Shown here: positions 1 to 8,734 of the stretch, one piece after another
Layout: each line of letters starts with the position of its first letter
Numbering within the stretch: the first letter of the stretch is position 1
NCBI RefSeq assembly: GCF_003946865.1
Contig: NZ_QXTH01000010.1
Span: forward strand, 152,532-216,531
DNA: 64,000 bases
Direction: 5' to 3'
Origin: Antribacter gilvus
GTDB lineage: Bacteria > Actinomycetota > Actinomycetes > Actinomycetales > Cellulomonadaceae
Translations under genes and position numbers: made by a program
The notes under the pieces: generated by a model
What the model saw: the letters and a program-made list of their open reading frames with translations, nothing else
The model's database searches: none
What the model was told of the DNA's origin: nothing

Positions 1-423
1 GCCCACCTGCGCAGCGGCATCGTGCTCGCTCCCCGGGGTGGCGCGCTCGGCCGGCTCCTGCCGCTGATCCGGCTCGGGCTGGGCGGCCCGCTGGGTTCCG
101 GCCGTCAGTGGTGGCCGTGGATCACGCTGCCCGACGAGCTCGCCGTCTTCCGGTACGCCATCGAGCACCCGCTCGCTGGGCCCGTGAACACCGTGGCTCC
201 CGACCTTGCGACCAACGCCCAGGTGGTGCGGGCGGTCGCACGCGCCCTCCACCGGCCGGCGGTGCTCCCCGTCCCCCGCATCGCCCTCCGTGTCGCAGTA
301 GGCCAGTTCGCGGACGACCTGCTCCGGTCCCAGCGTGCGGTCCCCGCCGTGCTGGAGGCGGCCGGCTTCCGCTGGGAGCACCCGACGCTCGAGTCGGCCG
401 CGCGCTGGGTCGCCGAGGGCTGA
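1..423 (+). CDS. TIGR01777-family NAD(P) epimerase (YfcH/SDR39U1-like), C-terminal part
   Basis: The reading frame is open at the first base, so the gene begins outside the window; about 140 C-terminal residues remain. They carry the hallmark features of the TIGR01777/DUF1731 epimerase family: a GIVLAPRGGAL stretch, a GRQWWPWI motif, a GPVN(T)VAPD segment, the HRPAVLPVP turn and a closing AAGFRWEHPTLESA helix. Family members are short-chain dehydrogenase-fold proteins with an unclear substrate, related to sugar-nucleotide epimerases. The cofactor-binding N-terminus is not visible. It converges with the pseudokinase gene, the two stop codons lying about 20 nt apart. Nothing in the fragment suggests decay. 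The family call is firm; the exact reaction is unknown. Confidence 0.9.
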   Translation, partial: AHLRSGIVLAPRGGALGRLLPLIRLGLGGPLGSGRQWWPWITLPDELAVFRYAIEHPLAGPVNTVAPDLATNAQVVRAVARALHRPAVLPVPRIALRVAVGQFADDLLRSQRAVPAVLEAAGFRWEHPTLESAARWVAEG

Positions 424-444
424 CCGGGCACCGGCCCGCCCCGC

Positions 445-2094
445 TCACGCGACCGCCGCCACCCGCCAGCCGGACGCGGTCCAGGCGAGGGTGAGCGTGG
501 CGGTCCGCACGCCCGAACCGGGCACGGCGGTCTCGACACCGTCCGCCGCGACCTGGATGTGCGCGCCGACGACGTACCTGACGCGGACCGTCGCCCTGTC
601 CGTCGCCCTGTCCGTCGCTCCGGCCGCCGCCGCCTGCGCCGCTCCCGCCTCCGGGTCCGGCGCCAGCTCCCCCGGTTCGGCGGCCGCCTCTGCGGAGACC
701 ACCTCGACCGTCGCGCCCACGACCCGGGTCCCTGTGGTGCTGAGCTCGGCCAGCAGGGCCATGTCTGCCGCGTGCGCGGCCGTACCGGGCACGTGCACGC
801 GTGCCGCGTCGCTCCCGTCGCCGGCGAGGAGGGCCATCCGCCGCCGGGTCAGCTCGGTCGCCGCGGCCTGCGGGTCGGCCGGGTCGAGCGCCGGGTCGAG
901 CGTCGGGTCGAGCGTCGGGTCGTCCGCGGGCGCTGTGGGCACCGAGGCGCGACCGGCTACGGACCGCGGCCCCGGGGCGCCGCCCGCCGGGGCCACCGGG
1001 GCGCCGCCCGCCGGGTCCTGCGGGTGCGGCGAGGCGGCCGCCTGAGGCGCCCCAGGACCGCCGTCGGGCACCGTGCCGGCCCCGGGCACCGCGGCCGAGG
1101 TGAGGGCCCCGGCACCCAGGCCCGAGGCGAGGCCCACCACCACGGCGACCGCCGCGAGGACGGTGCCGCGCGAGGCGCGACGGGAGCGTGCGGCCGGGCT
1201 CGGCCCGGTCGTACCCGGCCCCGCCGTCCCCGCCTGCCGCAGCCCTGCCGTCCTCGGCACCGCCAGACCCGGCGCCGCACGCCCCCACACCGCCCGCCCC
1301 GGAGCGCGGGCGCCGCGGGCCGTCCGTCGCCCTCCACCGTCCGGCGAGACGGGGAGCGTCGCCCGCCGACGACGCCAGAGCCCGCTGGCCTCCGCACGAG
1401 GCGCCACGACCGGATGCTGCCCGGTCAGCGCGACGCACACAAGAGCCGACGCCTCGGGAACTCGGACCGGCTCAGGAGCGACCGCCTGGTGCACCCGTGC
1501 CGCGAGCGTCCCCGCCTCGGGCCGGTCGCGAGGATCCGGTGCGGCGGCACGCGCGAGCTCCGCCTCCAGCCCTGGCGCGGCGCCCGTCGCCACGACGCCG
1601 CCCACGACGCCGCCCACGAGACCGCCCACGAGACCGGCGAGGGACCGCACGTCGTCCGCGGGGGTCGTCAGAGGGCCGTCGGGCGGGGCGAGCCGCGGGC
1701 GGAGGAGGGCCGAGCCGTCGGGCCGCAGAAGCACGTCCTCGGCCCGGACCGGGCCTTGCGTCAGCCCGGCGGAGTGCAGGGCCGCGAGCGCCTGTGCGAC
1801 CGCGACCACCACGCCGGACGCCTCGGCCGGGGTCAGCGGACTGCGCGCGGCCAAGGCTGTGGGCAGGTCTGTCGCGTCGGGGCGGGCGATGCGCACCTCG
1901 AGCGCCTCGGGTCCGTGCGGAACCACGCCGACCACCGGTGCGAGGCTCGGGTGCTCCAGCGCGCGGAGCGTCTCGAGCCGGTGGACGAGGGCATCCCGAT
2001 CGACGGCCTCGGCCGGGATGACGACGCGGACCAGCTCGGACGGGATCGCGGGGACGTGCTGCGGGAGCGGGGCGTCGGGATCGGTCGGGTGCAC
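445..2094 (-). CDS. Membrane-anchored protein kinase-like protein, probable pseudokinase
   Basis: This 549-residue protein has a kinase-like N-terminal half (about residues 20-210) and a single hydrophobic segment near residues 310-330, followed by a long Ala/Pro/Asp-rich extracytoplasmic part. The layout is that of actinobacterial PknB-type receptor kinases, but key residues are missing. Where an HRD catalytic loop is expected it reads TQGPVRAEDVLL, and where DFG is expected it reads RPRLA, so phosphotransfer is unlikely. The distal C-terminal segment resembles a small NTF2/Mce-associated type domain. Several in-frame tandem repeats are present: DPTL-type units encoded around 877-921, GG(L/V)V units around 1590-1640 and ATDR units around 585-615. 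Function is inferred only; a scaffold or sensor role for cell-envelope processes would fit the family. Confidence 0.7.
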   Translation of the reverse strand: MHPTDPDAPLPQHVPAIPSELVRVVIPAEAVDRDALVHRLETLRALEHPSLAPVVGVVPHGPEALEVRIARPDATDLPTALAARSPLTPAEASGVVVAVAQALAALHSAGLTQGPVRAEDVLLRPDGSALLRPRLAPPDGPLTTPADDVRSLAGLVGGLVGGVVGGVVATGAAPGLEAELARAAAPDPRDRPEAGTLAARVHQAVAPEPVRVPEASALVCVALTGQHPVVAPRAEASGLWRRRRATLPVSPDGGGRRTARGARAPGRAVWGRAAPGLAVPRTAGLRQAGTAGPGTTGPSPAARSRRASRGTVLAAVAVVVGLASGLGAGALTSAAVPGAGTVPDGGPGAPQAAASPHPQDPAGGAPVAPAGGAPGPRSVAGRASVPTAPADDPTLDPTLDPALDPADPQAAATELTRRRMALLAGDGSDAARVHVPGTAAHAADMALLAELSTTGTRVVGATVEVVSAEAAAEPGELAPDPEAGAAQAAAAGATDRATDRATVRVRYVVGAHIQVAADGVETAVPGSGVRTATLTLAWTASGWRVAAVA

Positions 2095-2151
2095 GAGTCC
2101 ATCCCACCCCGTGCGGACGGATCCCGCTCGTGGTCGTCCACAGGTCCCCGG

Positions 2152-3189
2152 TCAGACCGGGACGGTCCGCCCCTCCTTGGCCGAGACGCGGGCGGCGTCG
2201 AGCACCTCGGCGGTGCGGACGGCGTCGGCCGGCTCGACGGGGATCTGGCCGTCGCCCGTCAGCCATTCCTCGACGGCCCGGTAGAAGTCGGCGTGGCTGC
2301 CGGGGGCGGCGGGGACGGGGGTGCGCTCGCGCCCCCGGGTGAGCCAGCCGTGGGTGCCTTCGGGCGCGGTCTCGTCGAGCACCTCGAAGGGCGAGGCGTC
2401 TGCCTCGAACGAGGTGACCAGGTACGCCCCGCCGGATCCGAGCACGCGGGTGCGCGGGCCGGGTGCTCCGACGAGCGAGCCGGCCCACAGCCGGGAGACG
2501 ACGGCCTGCGGCGACGCGGCAACGCCTCCGCCGGGCGCGTGGTGCAGCACGAGGAACACGTCGTCCTCGGTGGGCGTGCTCAGGGCGCGGAGCTCGGCGG
2601 ACACGGACTGCACCCTGCCGAACAGGCGGGTGGCGGAGTCCACGAGGTGGGGGCCGAGGTCGAGGAGGAGGCCGCCGCCGGAGAGGTCGTTCTCCTTCCA
2701 GCGCTGCTGGGGCCGGGGCCGCCAGCGCTCCCAGTGCCGTTCGAACGTGTGCACGTCGCCGAGCTCTCCCCGGCGCAGCAGCCCGACGAGGGTCAGCTGC
2801 TCGGGGTCCCAGCGGCGGTTCTGGAACACCGTGAAGGGAGTGCCGGTGGAGGCGGCCGCGGAGACGACACGGCGTGCCTCTGCCGCGGTGGTCGCGATGG
2901 GCTTGTCGAGGACGAACGGCACGCCGGACGCCGCGACCTGTGCCGCGTGCTCCGCGTGGGAGCCGCTGGGGCTGGCGATCACGACGAGGTCGTACGCGCT
3001 CGGGTCGGCGAGGAGGCTCGTGAGGTCGGGATGGAGCCGGGCTCCCGGCCAGTCCCCCGCGGCCTGCACCCGGCGCCCGGGGTCCCGGGTCACCACGGCT
3101 GTGACGCTCATGCCCGCCTCACGCGCCAGCCGGGCATGGATCTGCCTGCCCGCTCCCCCGTACCCGACGATCGCCATCCGCAGTGTCAT
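2152..3189 (-). CDS. Gfo/Idh/MocA-family NAD(P)-dependent oxidoreductase
   Basis: A 345-residue protein opening with a Rossmann dinucleotide-binding motif (MAIVGYGGAGRQIHARL), followed by the family's VVIASPSGSHAEHA segment and the VLDKPIATT motif carrying the conserved Lys-Pro dipeptide of Gfo/Idh/MocA enzymes. The C-terminal alpha/beta domain contains the HGWL stretch and ends at a TGDGQIPVEP segment, as is usual for this family. These enzymes oxidise or reduce sugars, inositols or related polyols; the substrate cannot be told from sequence. The ATG at 3187-3189 is preferred over an in-frame start 108 nt further upstream, because the extra 36 residues precede the Rossmann motif and look non-coding. 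It lies tail-to-head after nothing obviously related, so it is probably monocistronic. Confidence 0.88.
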   Translation of the reverse strand: MTLRMAIVGYGGAGRQIHARLAREAGMSVTAVVTRDPGRRVQAAGDWPGARLHPDLTSLLADPSAYDLVVIASPSGSHAEHAAQVAASGVPFVLDKPIATTAAEARRVVSAAASTGTPFTVFQNRRWDPEQLTLVGLLRRGELGDVHTFERHWERWRPRPQQRWKENDLSGGGLLLDLGPHLVDSATRLFGRVQSVSAELRALSTPTEDDVFLVLHHAPGGGVAASPQAVVSRLWAGSLVGAPGPRTRVLGSGGAYLVTSFEADASPFEVLDETAPEGTHGWLTRGRERTPVPAAPGSHADFYRAVEEWLTGDGQIPVEPADAVRTAEVLDAARVSAKEGRTVPV

Positions 3190-3251
3190 CTGCCCATCGT
3201 GCCCGAGTCCCGGCCAGTTCACCCCGCGAGACCGCCCGGGATGCCCGTTGC

Positions 3252-3279
3252 TTGACGCTTCTCCCGGTACTGGCACAAT
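3252..3279 (+). promoter_or_regulatory. Candidate sigma-70-type promoter for the HNH protein gene
   Basis: TTGACG at 3252-3257 is followed, after 16 nt, by CACAAT at 3274-3279. The pair faces the gene starting at 3326, and there is no other gene on this strand between 423 and 3326. Spacing and sequence resemble actinobacterial housekeeping promoters. This is sequence resemblance only. Confidence 0.45.
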
Positions 3280-3325
3280 GGGCCGCGCATATCGCACATC
3301 ACTCGGTTTGTCGTGTTAAGACGGG

Positions 3326-4132
3326 ATGAAGATCTTCGTGAGCTCCACACGGACGGGCAAGAAGGACAGCACGGCGAGCACAGGTCGTGAGCCCGCCCGG
3401 GTCCACCCCGACCGGCTCCGCACCACTCCGAAGGTCGGCAAGCGCAAGCTGCTCCAGCTCGTCCTCGTCCTCGTGGCCGCAGCGATCCTCCTCGGCAACA
3501 TGGCCTTCCAGTCCCGTCAGGACGACACCCCGGCGGCAGATCCGGCCGCCGGTGGCGCCCTGGACACGCTGTTGGAGCTCCCCGTCCAGGAGCCCGCCCC
3601 GGAGGACGGCTACGACCGGGAGCGCGACTTCGGGAGCTCGTGGCAGGACGTCGACGACAACGGGTGCGACACCCGCAACGACATCCTGCAGCGCGACCTC
3701 GAGGACATCGCGTACTCGTCCGGCTCGTCGTGCGAGGTGGCGTCCGGCAGGCTGGACGACCCGTACACCGGCACCGCGATCGACTTCCGGCGCGGCAAGG
3801 AGTCGGGCGCGGTCCAGATCGACCACATCGTGGCGCTGAAGAACGCGTGGACCACCGGCGCGCAGGACTGGGACCGCGACAAGCGCGTCGAGTTCGCGAA
3901 CGACCCGCTCAACCTCGTGGCGTCCGACGGGCCGGCGAACATGGGCAAGGGTGCCAAGGACGCGTCGCAGTGGCTGCCCGACAACCAGGCCTACCAGTGC
4001 CCCTACGTGGCCCGGCAGATCGCCGTCAAGGCGACCTACGACCTGTGGGTCACCCCGGCGGAGCGCGACGCCATGGAAGACGTGCTCCTCAGCTGCCCGG
4101 CAGAGCCCCTGCCGTCCCGCACGTCGTCCTGA
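3326..4132 (+). CDS. Secreted/anchored HNH-endonuclease-like protein (DUF1524 type)
   Basis: The 268-residue protein has a basic N-terminus, one hydrophobic segment at about residues 48-65 (LLQLVLVLVAAAILLGN), a short linker and then an HNH-like domain. Visible motif elements are the QIDHIVAL segment with the metal-binding Asp-His pair, the NDPLNLV segment with the central Asn, and the downstream KGAKDASQWLP stretch. This pattern is typical of the actinobacterial extracellular HNH/DUF1524 family, whose members are usually annotated as nucleases but are rarely characterised. Four Cys residues (two before, two after the core) could form disulfides outside the cell. It converges with the epimerase gene, 6 nt between the two stops. 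A role in DNA scavenging or competition is inference. Confidence 0.82.
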   Translation: MKIFVSSTRTGKKDSTASTGREPARVHPDRLRTTPKVGKRKLLQLVLVLVAAAILLGNMAFQSRQDDTPAADPAAGGALDTLLELPVQEPAPEDGYDRERDFGSSWQDVDDNGCDTRNDILQRDLEDIAYSSGSSCEVASGRLDDPYTGTAIDFRRGKESGAVQIDHIVALKNAWTTGAQDWDRDKRVEFANDPLNLVASDGPANMGKGAKDASQWLPDNQAYQCPYVARQIAVKATYDLWVTPAERDAMEDVLLSCPAEPLPSRTSS

Positions 4133-4138
4133 CGCGGT

Positions 4139-5071
4139 TCACGCCCGGTCGCGCCACCAGGCGACGGTGGCCGCGAGCGCGTCGTCGTGCGGCGTGGGCG
4201 TGAGGCCGAGCGCCTCCTGGGAGCGGGCCGAGTCCACGACGAACGGCCGGTCGAACTGGTACCGCACGTGCCGCAGCTCGCGCATCATGGGCGAGGCGAC
4301 GCCGACGAGCCCGACGAGCCATCCCGGGACAGAGCCGACGCGCGATGCGGGCGCTCCCGCGATCTCGCACAGCCGCTCGGCCATCGCCCGGTAGGTCGTC
4401 GCCGGTCCGGTCGGGACGTGCCAGGCCCGGCCCCAGGCCCGGTCGCCGGTGCCTGCGGCGACCAGGGCGGCCGCGACGTCGGGCACGTACGACCACGAGT
4501 GCGGCTGGTCGGGGTCACCGACGAGGCGGGCCGGCCGGCCGGCGAGCAGCGGGGGCACGAACCGGTCCCCCAGGTGCGACTGGTCCAGGCAGCCGGGCCC
4601 GAAGTAGTCGGACGCACGCAGCTCGGTCGCTCGGACGCGGCCGGCCTCGTGCGCCGCGAGCGCGTCGTCCCACAGGCGGGCCCGTACCGCGGCCTTGGCG
4701 CTCGACGGCGCGATCGCGTGGTCCTCCGCCATGGGGCCCGACGGCGGCCCGTACACGTACAGGTTGCCGAGGATCACGTAGCCGGCACCCGTCGCCTCCA
4801 CGGCCCTGAGGAGCCCGGCCGCCACCGGCGGCCAGTCGGTGAGCCAGCGGTGGTAGGCCGGGTTGACGCAGTTGTAGAGGGTGTCCGCGCCTCGGGCGAG
4901 GGCCGCGACCGCCGCGCCGTCGGCCGCGTCGGCGCTCTTCCGCCGGACTCCCGGGTGGTCCGGCCCTGAGCCGGAGCGGCTGACGAGCACCACCTCGTGC
5001 CCCTGCTCCGCGAGCCGCACGGCGACGTGCGCCCCGACCTGCCCGGCTCCGACGACGACGTGCTTGCCCAT
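4139..5071 (-). CDS. NAD(P)-binding epimerase/NmrA-like protein
   Basis: A 310-residue Rossmann-fold protein. The N-terminus carries a GAGQVG dinucleotide-binding motif directly after the start, followed by a NVYVYGP-like segment (LGNLYVYGPPSGP) typical of extended SDR or atypical epimerases. The canonical YxxxK is replaced by a less clear region (SSAKAAVRARLWDD), so catalysis by the usual SDR mechanism is uncertain. It is transcribed divergently from the TetR gene at 5188, with palindromic sites between them, which suggests that this enzyme is the TetR target. The likely role is modification or removal of a small electrophilic or carbohydrate-like compound sensed by the regulator; that is inference from the gene arrangement. 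Confidence 0.8.
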   Translation of the reverse strand: MGKHVVVGAGQVGAHVAVRLAEQGHEVVLVSRSGSGPDHPGVRRKSADAADGAAVAALARGADTLYNCVNPAYHRWLTDWPPVAAGLLRAVEATGAGYVILGNLYVYGPPSGPMAEDHAIAPSSAKAAVRARLWDDALAAHEAGRVRATELRASDYFGPGCLDQSHLGDRFVPPLLAGRPARLVGDPDQPHSWSYVPDVAAALVAAGTGDRAWGRAWHVPTGPATTYRAMAERLCEIAGAPASRVGSVPGWLVGLVGVASPMMRELRHVRYQFDRPFVVDSARSQEALGLTPTPHDDALAATVAWWRDRA

Positions 5072-5104
5072 ATCGACTCCTCAGTTGTGACTGGCGCTCT
5101 CGTT

Positions 5105-5175
5105 CGAGAGCAATGCTCTCGCCTGGCTCCGGTCCGTGTCAAGAGCACCGCTCTCGCTTCTGCGCACCGCTCTTG
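5105..5175. promoter_or_regulatory. TetR-type operator cluster between epimerase and regulator
   Basis: The divergent intergenic region holds a perfect 17-bp palindrome at 5105-5121 (CGAGAGCA-A-TGCTCTCG). A second, imperfect copy lies at 5140-5156 (CAAGAGCACCGCTCTCG), and a further half-site ends at 5175 (GCACCGCTCTTG). The three copies share the GCTCT core and lie just upstream of both start codons, the usual position for auto-repressing TetR operators. Binding itself is inferred. Confidence 0.65.
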
Positions 5176-5187
5176 TACGCTGCTCGC

Positions 5188-5919
5188 ATGAGCTCGAGCA
5201 GCACCGCCCGTGCCCGCGCCCGCGCGGAGCTGACGCAGGAGATCGTCGACATCGCCCGCGGTCAGCTCGCGACGTCCGGGGCCGCCGGGCTGTCGCTCCG
5301 CGCGGTCGCCCGGGAGATGGGCATGGTCTCGTCGGCGCTGTACCGCTACTTCCCCAGCCGGGACGACCTGCTGACCCGGCTGATCATCGACGGGTACGAC
5401 GCCGTGGGCGAGGCGGTCGAGCGGTCCGACGCCGCCGTCGACCCCGAGGACGTCGCGGGCCGCCTCGTCGCCGTGTGCCACGCCGTCCGGACCTGGGCCC
5501 TGGCCCACCCTCACGAGTACGCGCTGCTGCACGGCTCCCCCGTGCCGGGGTACAGCGCGCCCCAGGACACGGTGGGACCTGCGGTCCGGGACACCGTCGT
5601 GCTCGGACGCATCATCGGGGACGCGTGGGCCTCGGGAAGGCTCGTCCTGCCCGACGGCGACCTCCCGGCCGGCTCTCCCCTCGCGGACGACCTCGACGTG
5701 GTCCGCGAGATGATGCCGGGAGTGCCCGCGGCCGTCGTCGTACGGGCCGTCGCTCTCTGGGCGACGCTCTACGGGATGGTGAGCTTCGAGGTCTTCGGGA
5801 CGCTCGACAACGTGGTCCGCGAGCGGGACGCGTTGTTCGACCACACCGTGCGGGGCCTCGTCGCGTGGATCGGCCTGCGCGCTGACGGCCGTGGCGATGG
5901 TGTCGGCGGGGCGGCGTAG
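5188..5919 (+). CDS. TetR/AcrR-family transcriptional regulator
   Basis: A 243-residue regulator. The N-terminal helix-turn-helix spans about residues 10-60 and shows the family signature [20 protein letters not shown] followed by PSRDDLL. The C-terminal ligand domain ends in a [14 protein letters not shown] segment typical of the TetR_C (WHG) group of actinobacterial regulators. The ATG at 5188 is chosen because a longer in-frame version (from 5113) would translate through the palindromic operators. The palindromes upstream and the divergent epimerase gene indicate local auto-regulation. The stop codon lies about 10 nt before the lipB start, but a functional link with lipoate synthesis is not implied. 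Confidence 0.88.
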   Translation: MSSSSTARARARAELTQEIVDIARGQLATSGAAGLSLRAVAREMGMVSSALYRYFPSRDDLLTRLIIDGYDAVGEAVERSDAAVDPEDVAGRLVAVCHAVRTWALAHPHEYALLHGSPVPGYSAPQDTVGPAVRDTVVLGRIIGDAWASGRLVLPDGDLPAGSPLADDLDVVREMMPGVPAAVVVRAVALWATLYGMVSFEVFGTLDNVVRERDALFDHTVRGLVAWIGLRADGRGDGVGGAA

Positions 5920-5929
5920 GGTGGCATCC

Positions 5930-6646
5930 GTGGACATCCAGCACCTCACCGGCCACGTGGACTACCACGAGGGCTGGGACCTCCAGCGGCGAACCCACGA
6001 GGCGGTCCGGACCGGCGAGCAGGACGGCACGGTGTTCCTCCTGGAGCATGCGTCCGTCTACACGGCGGGCCGGCGCACACGCAAGGACGAGTACCCCGTG
6101 GACGGCACCGTGGTGGTCGACGTCGACCGCGGCGGCAAGATCACGTGGCACGGGCCGGGGCAGGTTGTGGCGTACCCCATCGTCGCTCTGGAGAGCCCCA
6201 TCGACGTGGTCGCGTACATCCGCACCCTCGAGGACGCGGTGATCGACGTCTGCGCACAGCTCGGCGTCGAGACCCTGCGCGTCGAGGGCCGCTCGGGCGT
6301 GTGGCTGGCCGCGGAGGACGCCGCCGTCGTCGGCTCCGGTGCCCGGCGGGAGCGGAAGATCTGCGCGATCGGCGCGCGCGTCGCCAAGGGCGTGACGATG
6401 CACGGGCTGGCCCTCAACTGCGACGCGGACCTCACGGCGTTCGACCTGATCGTGCCGTGCGGGATCGACGACGCCGACGTCACGTCGCTCACCGCGGAGC
6501 TCGGCCGCCAGGTCACCGTGGACGAGGTGCGGCCGCTGCTGGCGAACGCCCTCGAACGGCACCTTGTTCCCCTGCTCGCGGTGACGAAGCCCACGCCGGA
6601 CGCCGTCGGAGCGCCTTCGGCGGCCACCCCTGCTGCCGTAGTCTGA
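5930..6646 (+). CDS. lipB: Octanoyl-[acyl-carrier-protein]:protein N-octanoyltransferase
   Basis: LipB moves the octanoyl group from octanoyl-ACP to the lipoyl domains of 2-oxoacid dehydrogenases and the glycine cleavage H protein, via a thioester on its active-site Cys. The sequence shows the [12 protein letters not shown] motif, the Lys of the KICAIG segment (about residue 143) and the catalytic Cys in FDLIVPCGI (about residue 177). At about 238 residues it has normal length. GTG at 5930 is preferred because an AGGGTGG ribosome-binding site sits at 5918-5924; GTG at 5891 or 5921 would be alternatives, the first overlapping the TetR gene. lipA follows after 5 nt, so the two are cotranscribed. 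Identity is secure; only the start is uncertain. Confidence 0.96.
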   Translation: MDIQHLTGHVDYHEGWDLQRRTHEAVRTGEQDGTVFLLEHASVYTAGRRTRKDEYPVDGTVVVDVDRGGKITWHGPGQVVAYPIVALESPIDVVAYIRTLEDAVIDVCAQLGVETLRVEGRSGVWLAAEDAAVVGSGARRERKICAIGARVAKGVTMHGLALNCDADLTAFDLIVPCGIDDADVTSLTAELGRQVTVDEVRPLLANALERHLVPLLAVTKPTPDAVGAPSAATPAAVV

Positions 6647-6651
6647 ACCGC

Positions 6652-7653
6652 ATGACGCTCGCACCCGAAGGCCGTCGAATGCTGCGTATCGAGGCGCGCA
6701 ACTCGACTACCCCGATCGAGAAGAAGCCCGAGTGGATCAAGACCCGGGCGACGATGGGCCCGGAGTACCGGGACATGAAGGGACTCGTCAAGAGCGAGGG
6801 CCTGCACACGGTCTGCGAGGAAGCGGGCTGTCCCAACATCTTCGAGTGCTGGGAGGACCGCGAGGCCACCTTCCTCATCGGCGGTGACCAGTGCACGCGC
6901 CGCTGCGACTTCTGCCAGATCGACACCGGCAAGCCGGCCGACTTCGACGCGGACGAGCCGCGTCGTGTCGCCGAGTCGGTCAAGACGATGGGCCTGCGGT
7001 ACTCGACGATCACGGGCGTCGCCCGTGACGACCTGGCCGACGGCGGCGCGTGGCTCTACGCGGAGACCGTCCGCCAGATCCACGCGATGAACCCTGGCAC
7101 CGGCGTCGAGCTCCTGATCCCCGACTTCAACGCGATCCCCGAGCTGCTGGACGAGGTCAACGACTCGCGTCCCGAGGTGCTCGCGCACAACGTCGAGACG
7201 GTCCCCCGGATCTTCAAGCAGATCCGTCCGGCGTTCCGCTACGACCGCTCCCTCTCCGTGATCACCCGCGCCCGCGAGGCCGGCCTCGTCACCAAGTCGA
7301 ACCTCATCCTCGGCATGGGCGAGACCACCGAAGAGGTCGTGGTCGCCCTGCAGGACCTGCACGACGCCGGGACCGACCTCATCACCATCACCCAGTACCT
7401 CCGCCCCTCGCTGCGCCACCACCCGGTGGACCGCTGGGTGCGCCCCGAGGAGTTCGTCGAGCTGTCGCAGGCCGCCGAGGAGATGGGCTTCCTCGGGGTC
7501 ATGGCGGGGCCGCTCGTGCGCTCGTCGTACCGGGCCGGCCGCCTCTGGGGGCAGGCCATGACCCGTCGCGGGCTCGAGATGCCCGCGGCGCTCGCACACC
7601 TCGCCGAGCCCACCACCTCCCGCCAGGAGGCGGCGAGCCTCCTGGCACGCTGA
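6652..7653 (+). CDS. lipA: Lipoyl synthase (radical SAM)
   Basis: LipA inserts two sulfur atoms into protein-bound octanoyl chains, the step after LipB. The 333-residue protein contains both iron-sulfur cluster motifs of the family: the N-terminal [12 protein letters not shown] cysteines for the auxiliary cluster and CTRRCDFC (CxxxCxxC) for the radical-SAM cluster. The conserved C-terminal RSSYRAG motif, carrying the Ser ligand, is also visible, as is the [10 protein letters not shown] segment. It follows lipB by 5 nt and is on the same strand, giving a lipB-lipA operon as in many actinobacteria. Nothing unusual was seen. Confidence 0.97.
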   Translation: MTLAPEGRRMLRIEARNSTTPIEKKPEWIKTRATMGPEYRDMKGLVKSEGLHTVCEEAGCPNIFECWEDREATFLIGGDQCTRRCDFCQIDTGKPADFDADEPRRVAESVKTMGLRYSTITGVARDDLADGGAWLYAETVRQIHAMNPGTGVELLIPDFNAIPELLDEVNDSRPEVLAHNVETVPRIFKQIRPAFRYDRSLSVITRAREAGLVTKSNLILGMGETTEEVVVALQDLHDAGTDLITITQYLRPSLRHHPVDRWVRPEEFVELSQAAEEMGFLGVMAGPLVRSSYRAGRLWGQAMTRRGLEMPAALAHLAEPTTSRQEAASLLAR

Positions 7654-7673
7654 CACGACTAGAATTTAGGACC

Positions 7674-8417
7674 ATGGCCCGAACCCCGTCCGGAGCAGGC
7701 TCGCGCGCGGACGCGCCCGCCGGCACCCAGAAGCAGAAGAAGCCCAAGAAGCAGCGCTGGTATCACCAGGTGTGGGCCGTCTACAAGATGACCCGCAAGC
7801 AGGACCCCAACGTCACCTGGCTGATGCTCACGGTGTTCGTCGGTGTGATCGTGGTGGCGCTGACCATCGGTCTGCTCGCCTCTCAGCCGATCTACGCGCT
7901 CGTCGTGGGCCTGCCCTTCGCGCTCCTCGGGGCCATGTTCGTGCTCTCCCGCAAGGCGGAGCGCGCCGCATACACGCAGATCGAGGGCCAGCCGGGTGCC
8001 GCCCGTGCCGCCCTCGGCACCGTCCGTGGCGGGTGGAACTTCGAGGAGGAGCCCGTCGCGGTGGACCCGCGCAGCCGTGACCTCGTGTTCCGTGGCGTCG
8101 GCCGCGCCGGCGTCGTGCTCGTGTCCGAGGGTCCCGCACACCGTGCCGGCAAGCTCCTCGAGGGCGAGCGTCGTCGCGTGTCCCGCATCCTGCCCAACGT
8201 GCCCGTCACGGTCATCCAGTGCGGCAACGACGAGGGCCAGGTGCCGCTGACCAAGGTCGCCGGCACGGTGCGCAAGCTCAAGTCCACGCTGACCAAGATG
8301 GAGGTCGCGGAGGTCGCCAAGCGCCTCAAGGCGATCGGCGGGGCCAAGCTCCCGATCCCGAAGGGGATCGACCCCACGCGGGCCCGTCCGGACCGCAAGG
8401 GCATGCGCGGTCGCTGA
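7674..8417 (+). CDS. DUF4191 membrane protein
   Basis: A 247-residue protein of the actinobacterial DUF4191 family, which commonly follows lipA. It starts with a basic, Lys/Gln-rich cytoplasmic segment, then two hydrophobic helices at about residues 46-67 and 72-91, and ends in a basic C-terminal domain with a LPNVPVTVIQCGNDEGQVPL stretch. The function is unknown; conserved position beside lipoate and glutamine synthetase genes suggests a housekeeping membrane role. TAGAAT at 7660-7665 lies only 8 nt before the ATG, so a separate, possibly leaderless transcript is conceivable besides read-through from lipA. A strong hairpin terminator follows. Confidence 0.9.
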   Translation: MARTPSGAGSRADAPAGTQKQKKPKKQRWYHQVWAVYKMTRKQDPNVTWLMLTVFVGVIVVALTIGLLASQPIYALVVGLPFALLGAMFVLSRKAERAAYTQIEGQPGAARAALGTVRGGWNFEEEPVAVDPRSRDLVFRGVGRAGVVLVSEGPAHRAGKLLEGERRRVSRILPNVPVTVIQCGNDEGQVPLTKVAGTVRKLKSTLTKMEVAEVAKRLKAIGGAKLPIPKGIDPTRARPDRKGMRGR

Positions 8418-8436
8418 CCCTGGTGCACCTCGTGCC

Positions 8437-8466
8437 GAGGGCGTCCTCCTCCGGGAGGGCGCCCTC
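8437..8466 (+). terminator. Rho-independent-like hairpin after the lipB-lipA-DUF4191 block
   Basis: GAGGGCGTCCTCC (8437-8449) pairs with GGAGGGCGCCCTC (8454-8466) around a 4-nt loop, with one G-T wobble. A short T run follows. It lies 20 nt after the DUF4191 stop codon. Confidence 0.75.
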
Positions 8467-8614
8467 GCTCTTTGGCTGTGATCTACCTCGCTCTTTGCCT
8501 GCCGAGCGGGGCGCCGTCCACGCGTCCGGCAGGCGGACGTCGTCGGGCCGCACGTCCTCTGGTCTGGCACTCTGGGGGCGGCTGGCAGACGTCGTACCGC
8601 GCCATCTCCTATCC

Positions 8615-8673
8615 GTTACACGTGGGAGAGACGTGCGTAACCCGACAGAAACATTCGGTAACGCCAGAGAAAT
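8615..8673 (+). promoter_or_regulatory. Triple GlnR-type box upstream of glnA
   Basis: Three a/b site pairs follow each other: GTTAC-n6-GAGAG (8615-8630), GTAAC-n6-GAAAC (8637-8652) and GTAAC-n6-GAAAT (8658-8673). The first two are separated by 6 nt, the last two by 5 nt. This matches the known actinomycete GlnR consensus of alternating GTnAC and GAAAC elements. It sits about 60 nt before the glnA start, so nitrogen-limitation control of glnA is strongly suggested. Confidence 0.8.
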
Positions 8674-8734
8674 CACGGGCCCCTAGGTTCGGTACGACCC
8701 GAACCCGGGCATCGAGCGAGCAAGGAGCGCATTG

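Noticed and set aside
3299..3826. Open frame on the minus strand opposite the HNH gene
   Set aside because: It overlaps a motif-bearing plus-strand gene completely and has no recognisable features.
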